A stretch of 64,000 nucleotides of DNA from Schistosoma mansoni (lineage: Eukaryota; Platyhelminthes; Trematoda; Strigeidida; Schistosomatidae). The translations under genes and the position numbers were made by a program. The notes under the pieces were generated by a model. That model was not told where the DNA came from, made no database searches, and saw nothing but the letters and a program-made list of their open reading frames with translations. Position 1 is the first letter of the stretch; each line of letters opens with the position of its first letter. This document shows positions 43,166 through 55,571 of this stretch, piece by piece. The stretch covers positions 54,867,943-54,931,942 of the forward strand of contig NC_031502.1 of assembly GCF_000237925.1 (NCBI RefSeq). The letters are read 5' to 3'.

Positions 43166-44112
43166 TAATATATACTATGATCAATATATCGTTTTTCCTT
43201 TATTATTCTATCAATCAACAAGAACACTATTATTATTATTGGACATTGTAATTCGAATCATAGATACTGCAGCATCATTATCAAAGCCTGTTACACAAAA
43301 ATACAATTGAAATAAGCAAATAACTCAGTTATCAACGAAAAATTTCTGAGTTTACAAGAATGAAAATTCACAAACAGAGAGGGAGAGAAAGAGAGGGATA
43401 TGGAAAGAATGACATTCATAATCACCACAACTGATCACAACATTCATAACAACAATGATACAAATTAAACATTCATAATAAAAGTAATTCAAATAAAGAG
43501 AACATACAATGATAAAATGTAGGAAGATCGAGTAACTATGTATGTATGTATGTGTGTGAGTGAAAGAGTGAAAGGGAGGGAGAGAGGGGAAAGTACAGAA
43601 ACGAAGAAAACACTATTTAACATAATGATGAAACTGATAACATAAAGAATTTTATAAATTACAAGTTATGTAATCCAGTTTCCAATTTTTCTTCAAAAGT
43701 TTATGATAAGTAGGTACAAATTTAGTTTACATTAATCATGATTCACACTTACTTTTAGTTTCACCAAATAATTCTTATGAATTACTTAAAGTAGAAGTAG
43801 CGTATATGATGTTAGATGTGTATAGTAATGTAAATCCATATGTAAGTTTGCTTACATATATTCACGATCTATATGTATTAATGTTGATTCATCGACAAGT
43901 GGTCGACGGAGAAGTTATTTGTTACTAGGTAATATATGAACAGATGATAGTTATGACATTCAAAGAGGATCGAATTAACTGATTCTGATTAGTATTCACT
44001 TGTACAAATATCTGGTATTGTTGTTGCTATGATGTTTTTTTTTTAATGTACTGCTGATGTATTGTCAATTGAATAATGAAAGAAAGTAAGTAAGCAAATA
44101 TAGATCAATATA
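43166..44112. other. 3' flank of the minus-strand host exon
   Basis: AT-rich, with GA-rich simple sequence (43376-43402, 43555-43600) and (TATG)n near 43540. The 3' untranslated region of the gene at 44113 should lie here. No other gene seen. Confidence 0.4.
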
Positions 44113-45197
44113 TTAACATGTTTTCAACCATGTTTCACATTTATTTTTAGTTTCATCAGATAATTTCTGATTTATTAATTGTTCTTGTGAATTATTTGAA
44201 CTAATAAAGATATTTTCATTATCTTCAACATATTCTATTGAAATAGATGGAGTCTTTTCAATCTTTCTATTATAAATCATATTATGATTATGATTGTTGT
44301 TGTTGTTGCTATGCAAGATATCATTTTCATTATATATTGTTGATATCATTAATTGTTCATCTATATTAGATAAACATGGTAGACTAAGTGAATTGGTTAA
44401 GTTCGAACCCATATGATTACTACTACTACTACTACTATTATTATTAGTAGTAGTATTAGTAGTATTACGAGTAATTGATACAATTTTATTATAATATACA
44501 CTTAAATATTTATGAAATTGACAAAATGTATTAGATGAATTCATTGTAAATGATTCAAGTATATCCCATAATCTTGGTCTAGTTATATTACTATTATTAT
44601 TATTATCATTAGTAGTATCATTATAAGTAGTATCATGAATAGAAGATAAACTAAAAGATCGTTTTAATTGTAAATCATCAAATTGTTGTTGTAATTCTGT
44701 ACAAATTGTATTACATATTGGACATATTTGTTGATTATCATTTAAATTTAATTTATACATTTCATTATTTGATAAATCTTCATCATCATCATCTATATAT
44801 TCATTGACATATGAAAGACTTGGTACATTTACAATTAATGAAATTGTGGATGTAGTGAAATTAGGTCGTTCTGGTAATTTCATATGAGATAATGAATTCA
44901 AATTCCCATTATCATTATCCTTACTATTATCATTAGGATTAGGATTACTACCTGGTACCGGAACATTGTATCGTTTTTCAGATGAATTACAATATGAAGT
45001 CATTTTATAATTTGATCTTATTAATGATTTACGATTTGATACTAATCCATTAGAATATTTATCTAATTCAAAATCTTTCATTATGGACATTGAATACGAA
45101 TGGGGGTAGGTTATATTCAAGTTTTCATTAGAATTTGAAGATTGATACATATACAACAAGAAAGAAAAGAGGATCCATTCTTTGAATAAACAATCTG
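44113..45197 (-). CDS. Terminal (or single) exon of an unrecognised Asn/Ser-rich protein
   Basis: A long minus-strand frame ending in TAA at 44113. The first ATG in frame is at 45150. The frame stays open upstream to a possible acceptor (AAAATTACAG) at about 45198, where it would enter in phase 1. The protein has hydrophilic low-complexity segments (poly-Asn, poly-Ser, an acidic DDDDED patch), a CPICNTIC cysteine cluster in mid-protein, and a more complex stretch RPRLWDILESFTMNSSNTFC, then QFHKYLSVYYNKIV. There is no membrane segment. AT-rich codon use matches host exons. Its phase does not fit the phase-0 donor of the RhoGEF gene upstream on the same strand, so I treat it as a separate gene. 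Family unknown. Confidence 0.6.
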
Positions 45198-45567
45198 TAA
45201 TTTTATTTTTTTAATTTTTTTTTGCATAACACCGCACAATTTATATTTACCGGTAATTTTTTTGTTGTTGGTATAAATCGATAAATATTATTGGTTAAAT
45301 AATTTAATCAATATATCAAGTTCATTTCGACCAATCAAATTATTTGTATAAAACTAAATTCTGATTGGATAAATATATATAATTGACCATGAAAGATTGA
45401 TAGTATGTCTTATTAAAATATTATTAGATTATAATAGACATTAGCGTTTAAATAAGTCATTTGAAAGAATGTTATACGGAAGATCTAAATGTCAGTCTTG
45501 AATTCTAGAAGGTTTTTAGTCTCATCCTTTTTCTTTCTTCTATTTGGATGACTGGATTATGAAGACC
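45198..45567. other. Upstream flank of the minus-strand exon
   Basis: Very AT-rich: an A/T run (45205-45232), then unassigned sequence. This would be intron or promoter depending on whether the exon is the first. Confidence 0.35.
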
Positions 45568-46424
45568 TCGACATCAGAGGGGAAGTACGGAATATAATGG
45601 ATAGCTTGCATGCGACTAGTTGATTTGGACTTCTCAGATGACTTAGTCCTTCTTTCTCATACATACCAACAAATAGAGGTCAAGAAAAACAGTTTAGAAG
45701 CAGCCTTTGAATCAGTAGACTTCAACGTATACAAAGGAAAAAAAGGAATGCTCAAATACAATACAGAGAACACCAAACAACCCAATCAAACTTGATGACG
45801 AAACTCTGAAAAAAGTGGAAATATCTACGTATCTGAGAAACGTCATCGATGAACAAGGAGGGTCGGATGCAGACATAAAGTAGAGGATTGGCAAAGCAAT
45901 GATCACATTCTTACAGTTGAACAACATATGGAACTCAAAACGACTATCAACCAATGTCAAAGTCATAATCTTCAGTACGAACGTCAAAATAGTTCTATTG
46001 TATTGAGCTAACACTTTGAGAACTACTACAACCAACATCAATGGGGTAAAGTACTTATAAAAAATTGTCTACATAAGATACTAAACGTCCGTTGTTGACA
46101 GGATACCATCAGCGACAGCTTGCTATGGGAGAGAACAAACCAGCTCACATGTGAAGAGGAAATTAGGAAAGGACGTTGGAAGTGGATAGGACGTACATGT
46201 GGGAAATCATCAAATTCCATCGCAGGCAAGCGCTGACTTGGAATTCTGAAGGGAAACGGAAAAGTGGAAGGCCAAAGAACACACTGCCTCAGGACTTGGA
46301 GTCAAACATGAAAAGGATAAATAGCAACTGGAAAGAAGTGCCAAGACGGGGTTGGGTTGAGATTGTTGCTGGGTGGCCTATGCTCTTCCACGAGGAGTAA
46401 CGGGCGTAACTATGTAAGTAAATA
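45568..46424 (+). mobile_element. RTE LINE 3' fragment, older copy
   Basis: From VDLDFSDDLVLLSHTYQQIE through the IIDEQGGSDADI region and [18 protein letters not shown] to the GAGTAACGGGCGTAA terminus. It is more diverged than the others, with many stops. Confidence 0.85.
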
Positions 46425-47462
46425 ACAGCTATCAGATTCGAGCTGTAGATCTTATTATTTTCTTGCTTCAGACTAGATTTGTAATGCCGCCAAAAACTTG
46501 TCCATAAAAATGGCATTTAATTAGTCTTACCACTTTCTGTATCTATTTGAATGAAATTATGTATTCAGATTGTGTATGATACTTTTTCCTATTTAAAGCT
46601 CCGAAATTCGCTCATAAAAGTCGCCCCTATTGTATCTGTGATCACTTTACATTGATAATATATATTACTATTATGTAGGTGAGCAGTATTCCCGAGATTT
46701 TAATTGAACTTTCACGTTCTTTCGAAGTTATTTTCTGCAGCGATTGATACTCTGTTAGAAAATTATAACTAACTAAGTGATTAAGATTCTGTAGTTTAAA
46801 ACCCTATATTTCCAGGTTAAAGAACCGTTCGTCCGTATATTTAGATAGTTATGTGACGATTGTAATGGTTTGTCAATTAAGATCAGTCTATCTATAATGA
46901 AAACTATAGCGGATTATGGATAGTAGAGTACTTTTCGCTCCATCATGATAATAGTCTGGCTGTAAATGATCGGATATAAAATGCGTCCATAAAGGAAATT
47001 CTTATTTATACTTATGAAACCTGATCCTTTCTTTTTTAGAATGTTAATTAATTTGTCATGTTTGGGTTACTTCAGACGTTATCGGACATGGCTCAGAATC
47101 AAATTCAGTGAGGATGATATGTTATATATATTAAACTTCAGTTGCTTCTACTTCCCATACTTATATGGAAACATTTCAGCAAAGTACTTGATTATCTTAA
47201 CTGTATTAGTTTTCATAAAACCAAATAATAGTCATTTACCAACGGAAATAGTCACTGAGTATCTCTACAAATTTCCTTAGGGCTTTTTAAAAAAGGGGGG
47301 TAAAGAATAAGTAATCTGATTCTGATATAAATGAGTGGGTTTTAGAATGAAATGAACTAACAAATTGTCATAAACACTATGAATCCTACAAAACCATGAT
47401 CATTTCCCTGTTCTTAGTACTTGTCTTTTGATTTTGAAGAACTGTTATTGATCACAAAGTGC
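46425..47462. other. Unassigned stretch
   Basis: AT-rich. An 88-codon frame at 47014-47280 has no convincing splice sites or domain and is not called as a gene. Confidence 0.35.
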
Positions 47463-47630
47463 ATACAAAATGCGCACGAAACTGATAGGTCCTGGGTTCG
47501 AATCTCATGAGGTGGGATCGTGGATGCGCACTGCTGAGGAGTCTCACAATAAGACGAAAGGACCATCCAATGCTTCCAGGTTTTCCATGGTGGTCTAGCT
47601 TCAATTGATTCATAATCGATGTGCATCAAT
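47463..47630 (+). repeat. H2 hammerhead SINE, 3' part
   Basis: B box GGGTTCGAATC, core CTGAGGA, stem II GTCTC.../AAGAC with one mismatch, GAAA followed by G instead of C. Probably weak or inactive. Confidence 0.7.
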
Positions 47631-47984
47631 AAAGAAATATATCCCGAAACTGATGAAACACAATTTAATGTTTATGCATAATCTTTGATAGTTTTCTTTC
47701 AGTTACTAGTTACCATTTGAAGTCTTAAATAGGAACTGTGTAACAGTCGTAAACGAAGAGACACAAACTGTTTACAGTTGAATAATCACTGAAAAGTAAT
47801 TCACACCACTTACTTAATCCTTCAGCGCTTATCGAATTTTATCAAGGAAATTGTAATGTGGTCATTACTCTAGAAAACTCAATATCATATGTACTATTTT
47901 GATATGTTAAGTGACTTGGAGTAGTTTCAGTTTTTCAAGAGGTCGGGCGTATTCCGAACAGCTCAATGTTGCAGTTCTAAATTA

Positions 47985-48500
47985 TAAAGTTGAATCATAC
48001 AGCCGTTTTGTCCTATTGTGGGCCGTCCACTGCTTCCAGATTTTCCATGGTGGTCTAACTTCAATTGACTCATGATCTCAACTATTAAAATTACTATAAT
48101 ATAGACAAGAAAAACCCTTCTGAATCATACAGGTTCGAATACCACAAAGAGAATCAAACCCTTCGAGACTGCAATTATGTGTTAAACAACATAGAACTCA
48201 AATAAACCATCGTTTCCTGTCGACTACTTCTAAGCAATGATTATTCGATTGAGATATTTTTATGATGAACAATTATCCAAAAATAATAATCAATTCATTT
48301 ATTGAGTTATTATTACCAATGACCATAATTTCTATATAGTTGAAATCAAGAGTCAATTGAAGCTAGACTACCATGGAAAACCTGGAAGCAGTGGACGGCC
48401 GTTTCATCCTATTGTGGGACTCCTCAGAAGTGTGCATACACGATCCCGCCTCGCGAGATTCTAACCCAGGCTGTTGTGTAACATTCGATCTTTCAAAATC
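47985..48500. repeat. Two H2 scraps (one fold-back, one minus copy)
   Basis: 47985-48100 is a short palindromic remnant: inverted ribozyme 3' half, then plus tail. 48340-48475 is a minus copy with core CTGAGGA, stem II closed by a G-U pair, GAAACGGCCGTC, and stem I mispaired. Confidence 0.6.
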
Positions 48501-48754
48501 TAATAACATCTGTCCTTGTATTAGTATGGGCTATTGTTCGTTCCAATCAAAATTACGATATTGTAAACAACATTACGGCGTTATTTCAGTTTAGAAGAAA
48601 GCTACAAACCCTTTTTATTCAATACTTGGAAACTTTGATTATGTAGAAATAACACCCTTGTGTTTATATTATATCCAATACTTGAGGCCCTATCATAATC
48701 TTAACTATATTATGCAATATCACTTCGTTTTCATTGACTTCCACTTGAATAAGT

Positions 48755-49170
48755 TTACATATGCTTACTAGTGACTGGCTCCAAGAGATGTTTCCTTGAG
48801 TTCTAGTGAGAAACAGTGACCAGTGGAGTTCAACCAGGTCTGTTGTGAAGTAGTAACTCACTGAAGACAATGGTGGATAGTTGCTCAACTTCGTGGATTG
48901 GTTGAAGTTAGACATTAACACCGTTTGTTGCCGGCTCAGTGGTCTATCGGTTAAGTGCTCTGGCGTGAGACTGGTAGATGCTGGGTTAAAACCCCGCTCG
49001 AGAGGCTGGATCGTGTATGCGCACTGCTGAAGAGTCCCACAATAGGACAAAATGGTCGTCCAATGTTTCTAGGTTTTCCATGGTGATCTAGCTTCAATTG
49101 ATTCATGATATCAACTATATAAAATTACTTAAATCTCTACAAGAAACTCCTTCTGATAATGACGATAATT
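48755..49170 (+). repeat. H2 hammerhead SINE, full length
   Basis: Complete from the head (CTTACTAGTGACTGGCTCCAAGAG) through the tRNA-like part (A box TGGTCTATCGGTTAAG, B box worn) to the tail ending TCCTTCTGATAATG. The ribozyme core reads CTGAAGA and ACAAAA, so the essential G of GAAA is lost and this copy should not cleave. Confidence 0.75.
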
Positions 49171-49789
49171 TCGGTTTAAAAACCTTTTTTCCATCATATA
49201 ATTAATTACCTACCACCTAATTTAATAATTTCTTTTTTCTTCATACACTTTACGGTAATCCATTTGTTTATTTATGTATATGTGTATGTGTGTGTGTGTG
49301 TACGTAACCATGTGTTTACATTCGTTTTAATAGTTTAAAGAAACATGATTTATTGTTTATTCCTTTTAAGTGGAAGGCAAGATACACCTAACATGAAGTT
49401 AAAAAAAACAACATTTAGATGACAAAAAATCTACCAAACAAACAACAACTTACAAACATATAGACGCCTCCTCCCACCCTCAAACACACCCAAAAACATG
49501 CAAAGAGGATAGAAACAAGAGAATAATAGAAGTAATAAAAATATGGGGAATTGAATATCGTGACCTTGAAAATGTTCACCTTCTAGTTGTCCTTCATCTT
49601 TCTTCTTTTTTTTGGTAATAAATATTTTATAATCACGTGATTCAGGTGAAAAAAAATGATCAAAAGTTCATATTTTGTTTATTTATTTTAACAAATCGAG
49701 TTAATATCTGAGTATGATTTATATAAGGCGCTTTTAATTTATTATCTCTTCCTCTCCCCCCTTCTTTCCAATAAAATAGATATAAATCA
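49171..49789. other. Unassigned AT-rich stretch with simple sequence
   Basis: A (GT)n run at about 49278-49302 and poly-A/T tracts. No gene seen. Confidence 0.35.
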
Positions 49790-50020
49790 GAATGGGTTTT
49801 GTGGAGATTTCAGTATTTTCATAGTTGAAATCATGAGTCAATTGAAGCTAGACTACCATAAAAAACCTGGAAGCACTGGATGGCCGTTTCGTCCTATTAT
49901 GGGACTCCTCAACAGTGAGCATCCACGATCCCGCACTCGCGAGATTCGAACCCAGTCTCTCGCCAGAGCACTAAACTGATAGACCACTGAGCTGGCACTC
50001 AACGGTGTTAATGTCTAAAT
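49790..50020 (-). repeat. H2 hammerhead SINE
   Basis: Minus copy with tail, hammerhead (first core base T) and B box GGGTTCGAATC. The tRNA section is shortened and the head is missing. Confidence 0.7.
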
Positions 50021-50165
50021 ACATATAAAGTTGAATGAAAATGAATATTGTTATTGAAGATTGAATTATGATATGAGTCTTTATTTTTAGTTTTAGTTTT
50101 TAGAAAAAATATCCAGATTATCAAAGAAAACAGTTAATTATTTTATTTGTTAGATAAAGATTTTT

Positions 50166-50680
50166 TCATACTCTGGTACGGCCGAGAGTGGAGAGACTCC
50201 GCTCTCCCTCTCGAAATGCTCTCACATGGCAACGCGTATATAGCCTCTACAAGGGAAGTCCTACTCACTGCCTTCTCGTAGCATCACTGTTGTTTACGAA
50301 ATTGAGAGGATGAAAAGTGAATGTCTGGTGCTTTAACCGGGTTGGTGGACACGGCGAGTCCACCTAGGGGAGTTGGAAAACCCTGATTCCAAACCAATGG
50401 TGCACATGGGCTCCAGTATCCTGAAGGAACAAATGGCGTAGAAACCAATCGTTGGTCACCAGCTACCATGGGACTGCATTTCCTTACGATGCTCCACTGA
50501 CTTGTAGATCAGATCTTTAGGTCTAAGTCTCGGGGTGTGGCTCCCTAAGAAAATCACCTGCTTCAATCTGAGCACCTGATCAGTATCGCAGCCTACAAAC
50601 AAATCAAGTGACTTGAGTGGCGCATATATACTTGGTGCCCATTTGTACTAATATTTATTTGTCCAAATAAATAAATAGAA
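50166..50680 (+). repeat. Dispersed repeat R, copy 6
   Basis: Full-length copy ending CAAATAAATAAATAG and abutting the family A LTR at 50692. Confidence 0.75.
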
Positions 50681-50691
50681 TATTTTTGGAA

Positions 50692-51206
50692 TGTTATATC
50701 GCGTGGAGATTTATGAATGATAACTTTGTAAACTATTTATGTACTAATATGATATGTATATTTCCTATTGTATAAATGTTAAGTAGCTTAACTGTTCATA
50801 TTCGTATTCCTCTTATTATAAGCTTCATTTTGACACTATTACTATATGATTTACCATTCTTGAGTTATCCCTAGTCTATTAATTACTGCCTCGCACATTC
50901 ACAGCCACATTATGCTGAATCTTGTACAAATGTTATTTTCGATTTTATGGTACGATATGGTCAGTTTGTTTGGTATATAAACCCAGTATATTTTGAAATA
51001 AATGATTCATATTGCAGAGGCTGTTATTGGTGTTCTGAACTTAACTGGCTAGGCTAGGCAGAAAGCAGGACCGATACGTACTCTAGACTGCTCGCACGGG
51101 TTTTATGTATCATTGCTTTGATCGATAATTCACTCCTCTTTGAAAGGCGGTCTCATCAATCATATACTAAACAGGTCATCAAGGCACTCACTCACTCGAT
51201 ATAACA
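50692..51206 (+). mobile_element. Solo LTR fossil, family A
   Basis: A 515-base unit with TGTTATATCG at the start and GATATAACA at the end. A TATA-type TATATAAAC (50974-50982) and AATAAA (50997-51002) lie in the order expected of an LTR. No internal coding region is present and no clear target duplication was seen. Probable Ty3/gypsy or BEL origin. Confidence 0.75.
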
Positions 51207-51499
51207 TTGACATAATTGAATATACATATAATATAATCATCAGGATTTGTGATTAGTTGGTCGATATCATAATTAATGAGTTATAAGTTAAATTTTACAA
51301 CTAATTGAAGTTGTCCTTGTCAGGAACCTGAACAATTAACTTGTGAGCCAAATAAAATCAATGACAATGAAATAATTAATTAATTTATATTACTACAATG
51401 TAAAATACATAATCATGTATTAGTTCAACACAAGAGAATGACGATGTGCAAACCTTGATGTTAGTTAGTTTTAAGTTAGTTTCAGGTTAATCTAATGTA

Positions 51500-51650
51500 C
51501 CCCAGACAGAAATCAGGACCGACAAGTATTTTAGACTGCTCATACGCGTTTCGTGTGTCATTGGTCCGCTTCATAATTCACTCCTCTCCAATTTGCTATC
51601 GTATAACGTCATATATTAACTGGGCAATCAAGCAATCGATACAACACATT
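51500..51650 (+). mobile_element. Family A LTR fragment
   Basis: Matches the last about 150 bases of the 50692-51206 unit (CAGAAATCAGGACCGACAAG, TTAGACTGCTCATACG, CGATACAAC). It is truncated at its 5' side. Confidence 0.6.
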
Positions 51651-52254
51651 TCTAGTTAATCTAAAATTGAGATAAAAAAATGATCGAACAGTTTGGTTCA
51701 GCGACAGAACAAGTTTTCCAGTAAGATTTTTATGACAAAATAGCAGGATGAATCAAAGGATGTAGTAGAAGAGTTCTTACCTCAATGGTTAATGTTGATT
51801 TTTAATTCAGTCAATTCCTATCAATAACTTTAGTTTGACACTCATCAACGAATTGCATTCACAAAGAATCCAATGCAAGAACTTCATGCTTCATTAAGAG
51901 AATGATACAACCGAAATTACTTAGTTCAGATATAGTGACTGACGTCAGTTCCCCCAGTAAAATTTATTTCAGGGTTGTCATTATTAAATTACATCACTTA
52001 AAGTTTCGGAGTTTTGTTTTAAAACTAGTCATAAATGAGAGTTAAACTTTAATGAGAATAGAGGAGTTTGATTTGACTTATTATATTCCAAGTCCGTTGT
52101 CTAGTACTATTGAGTTCGATACAATATATAGAAATCCTGATTGGTAAATTAAGTAGAAGTGGACTTTGGATGGAGTTCTAGATTAGAATGGATAAAAACT
52201 GTTCAGTACTCCATGGTATGTAAAACTCCTCTAACCCATGTTGGTTCATGATAA
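51651..52254. other. Unassigned stretch
   Basis: AT-rich, with no recognised feature. Confidence 0.3.
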
Positions 52255-52600
52255 AAGGTCATGATATAAGGTCAATAAGAACTAATCAACATCGAGGTGC
52301 ACAGAACAAGCTGTGAATCACATGTGGAGAAATTCAAAAACTTTATTTCTATCCGTAGTTTGTGCTGACGATGTCGTTCAGAAGGACGATGAAAGCTCAA
52401 CGACCAAACCATCCAGCTCACAGAAAAAAACTCCATCGAAATCACGAGTCAATTGGTAGGTCCTGGGTTGGAATCTCGCGAGGCGGGATCGTGGATGCGC
52501 ACTGCTGAGGAGTTCCATAATAGGACGAAACGGCCGTCCAGTGATTCCAGGTTTTCCATGGTAGTCTAGCTTCAATTGACTCATGATCTTATATTTTCTT
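52255..52600 (+). repeat. Repeat D followed by H2 hammerhead SINE
   Basis: D spans about 52255-52442. Without a gap it meets an H2 copy whose head is an inverted tail scrap (ATCACGAGTCAATTG) joined to the B-box arm (GGTAGGTCCTGGG). The H2 part has an intact hammerhead (52499-52543) and the normal tail. Confidence 0.7.
52499..52543 (+). ncRNA. Hammerhead ribozyme, intact core (H2)
   Basis: Stem I GCACTG/CAGTGA, core CTGAGGA (52505-52511), stem II GTTCC/GGAC with a G-U pair, GAAACGGCCGTC with the two-pair stem III, cleavage after 52538. The core is complete. Confidence 0.7.
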
Positions 52601-52959
52601 ATTTTGTTCATGGAAATCTAGGATAATGATAATTCGAAATATTTCGTCTTGGGATTTTACTTATTTGTAAAAATGAACTCCATTAAGTTTATAATACATA
52701 CATTAGATACAACGTTCCAATTTAAAATTAAAATGATCTTGATCTGTATCCGGGATATTAGTTACTAACTACCTTGATCAATATATATTTAGTTCAAAGT
52801 ATTTGATTACTAATAAGTAGTTGAACACCTAAACTAAGTCATTACCAGGAAGAGTTTGAGTTATGCGGTTGTTAGTATTAAGGACTGAAATCTGATCGCT
52901 CTTTGTTAGTATATGTGAGTCTCGTTGACATTACCTATTTATAGCCACTTTTATGCAAG
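52601..52959. other. Unassigned stretch
   Basis: AT-rich; no feature recognised. Confidence 0.3.
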
Positions 52960-53120
52960 TTATATGTAGAATGGAAGGATTATGACAAACAGTGGAATAC
53001 AGGACTGGTGTCCCGTCCTATATGGGACTCATCGACTAGATATATTTTCTCCCTATCAGAATTGATGTTTACTACGGGACTCGAAGCCATCAGTGCTGGG
53101 ATGCGGGTACATCCATATGA
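52960..53120 (-). repeat. Sm-alpha SINE remnant
   Basis: Minus strand with AAACAGTGGAATACAGGAC, TCGTCCTATATGGGACTCATCG and GGGACTCGAAGCC. These match the ribozyme and B-box regions but are diverged beyond function. Confidence 0.55.
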
Positions 53121-53429
53121 CTAGCCCAAAACTTGTAATTTTCTAATGATATTAATGTTGTATAACCTGACGTCATATTTTATGGTATTAAGATAAACCA
53201 TGACAGTACAACTTTTCAACGGTTAAAAACTTCACATCATCATCTGAAGTTCGGAAAAGCTGTACTAGTACAATACAAGCTATAATGTGATTATTATAAA
53301 TAGACTGAATACTAAGAAAGAGAATTCAAGTGAATACGTTCATTTTCTGCGATATATCATTAAGATTCGTTGTTAAAAGTTAACCTGCTGTTTTAATCAG
53401 TATCTGTTCACTGCTTAGAATTATCTATT

Positions 53430-53775
53430 ATGTGGATGCGCACTGTTGAGGAGTCCCACAGTAGGACGAAACGGCCATACAGTGCTTCCAGGTTTTCCAC
53501 AGTGATCTAGCTTCAATTGACTCAAGATCTTAACTATATAATATTATATTATGTAGTTATGACATATTCATTAGAGTTCATTTAAAATAACATGTGAGAA
53601 TAAGTGTTTTATTTCGATTGTCGATTAAATGTACCAGAAGGGGTTCTGTGAAGATTTCAGAATTTTCATAGTTGAAAGCATAAGCCAATTGAAGCTAGAC
53701 CATCAAGGAAAACCTGGAATCACTGGACGGCCGTTTCATCCTATTGTGGGACTCCTCGGCACTGTACTGTTTAGG
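53430..53775. repeat. Two H2 hammerhead SINE fragments
   Basis: A plus fragment (53430-53545, core TTGAGGA) and a minus fragment (53636-53770, core CCGAGGA). Both lack the tRNA-like part and have one core change each. Confidence 0.65.
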
Positions 53776-54699
53776 TACATTTGTATAAGTTAGTAAGTTT
53801 TGCCTTCGTCACTATGATGATAAGTTTTTAGATGGTAAATCGATATAAACTGAACGACTATTAAAAACAAGAGGTTGTCGAACATACTATGTTCTTCATC
53901 GTTGTTTGGTATTCAGTATCCAAGACATACCGACAATAAGAAAGAGACATGAAATCTAGATTAATTGGTTTAGCCATAAGCCATGTATGTCTTGCAGCTG
54001 CTAATCTATAGCAATTCTCCTAAAATCAATTCTGTTTGCGGTTAGCTGTTTTTAAACCCTTTTATTAACTTACTTAAAAGACAATGTTATTCCGATAGTA
54101 ACAATTCGTCTATTTCTTTGTACTATTATGATCACTTTCTTGCCTATATAAACGTGTCCTCTGGATCACACGTTACAGCCCACGCATATATCTCTCTCTT
54201 GCTTAAATGTTGATAAGGTTAAATATCACTCGTCGATTTATTCTCTTCCCCATGTATAATTATGTACTCGTATGGTATTATTAGCCTTTCCCTTGCCCAG
54301 TTGCGTCTTGTCCCTGTATTCGCTCACTCACACATATTGTCCTTTCTCTTTCAAATTCTCTCGATATGCTTATAACTTTGTTGTCTGTACTGTTCGCTAA
54401 TGCCAAAACTCTATTGTGACAAATGGATAAAGAATTTCTTTCCAAAATCCAGATTTGTATAATAATCGTTATCGAAGTGATTGATTAACGAAGTTAAGTA
54501 ACTACAAACCAACTTAAGGGTGAGAAAGTCATTCTTCAACGATGTCCAGTTTTGATCATGTCATATCACAAAGTAACTGAATTCTTATGTCTTTCAGTGT
54601 CTCAATACTATTCTATTTACTAAACAACAAAGTATGTCATGGTGAGTCTGTTCACTTATCAGAAACCCCATACTAGGACCGAACTAACTGTTCATTATA
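53776..54699. other. Unassigned stretch
   Basis: Mixed AT-rich sequence. A less AT-rich, pyrimidine-rich block at about 54110-54400 might be part of an old retroelement, but I cannot classify it. Confidence 0.3.
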
Positions 54700-54704
54700 T
54701 TTTA

Positions 54705-54905
54705 TAGTTAAGATCATGAGTCAATTCAAGCTAAACCACTGTGGAAAACCGAAATTAGGTCCATACTCCATATGTTCCTCTAGCATCCTGCACCCCATGT
54801 GCAGGAATAAAGGTTTCCCAACTTTTCTAGGTGCATCCTCCGTATCGACCAATCCGGTTAAAGCACTGGACGTTTGCTTTTTGTCCTCTCAATTTCGTAA
54901 ACTAC
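54705..54905 (-). repeat. H2 tail fused to a short R repeat fragment
   Basis: An H2 tail scrap (54705-54752) is followed directly by about 150 bases of R (copy 7), which includes CCAATCCGGTTAAAGC and TCCTCTCAATTTCGTAAAC. Confidence 0.6.
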
Positions 54906-55089
54906 ACCTCAACCGCGTATATATATATACCGGTTAAAAGAGAACAGATTTTTTGCTTTATCCTGGACTTTCATATCATTGTTCACTGATGATCTCTTGT
55001 CAGATTAAACTTGAAGTGTTTAGCCTACCACTTATATAACACAATTGTTCATTCTTAATTGATCTATAATGTTTGTCATATGAAAAATA

Positions 55090-55205
55090 TTTTCATAGTT
55101 GAAATCATGAGTCAATTGAAGCTAGACCACCATGGAAAACCTGGAAACATTGAACGGCCGTTTCGTTCTATTATGGGACTCCTCAGCGGTGCGCATCCAC
55201 GATGA
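55090..55205 (-). repeat. H2 hammerhead SINE fragment
   Basis: Tail and ribozyme only: core CTGAGGA, GAAACGGCCGTT, stem II weakened, stem I mispaired. Confidence 0.65.
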
Positions 55206-55571
55206 CAAATAGTCTGTTTTGTTAACTGTATCCAAAAACTATCCTAAAGACTATAAAAAGGTGTTATGATGCATTTATACTGACCCTTACATGTATTTAT
55301 TCTCGTTTAATTGCATACAATTTTGTTAGTGAACATAAAAGTGGGCGGTAGGTTGTTGAGTACTAACCATTACAATGTCTGAGTAATAAATCTTAATCAG
55401 CTATTTCCATATTCAATAACACAATATTGAATTCATAAAAGTAAACAGAAAATCTGAACAGTTTAAAGAATTCTATAATTAGAAAAATAAGGGGGGCTGA
55501 CATTTGGAATTAACATCTTTTTTCTTTAGCTACACATCAACAAGACTGTATTAGAAATTTCTGATTCTTAT
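55206..55571. other. Unassigned AT-rich stretch
   Basis: Ends in an (AT)n run next to a LINE insert. Confidence 0.3.

Noticed and set aside
44113-45197. Alternative last exon of the RhoGEF gene
   Set aside because: Its likely acceptor is in phase 1, whereas the PH-domain exon ends in phase 0.
47014-47280. An 88-codon plus-strand frame with hydrophobic stretches
   Set aside because: No convincing splice sites, no relatives in the window, composition as expected of AT-rich non-coding DNA.
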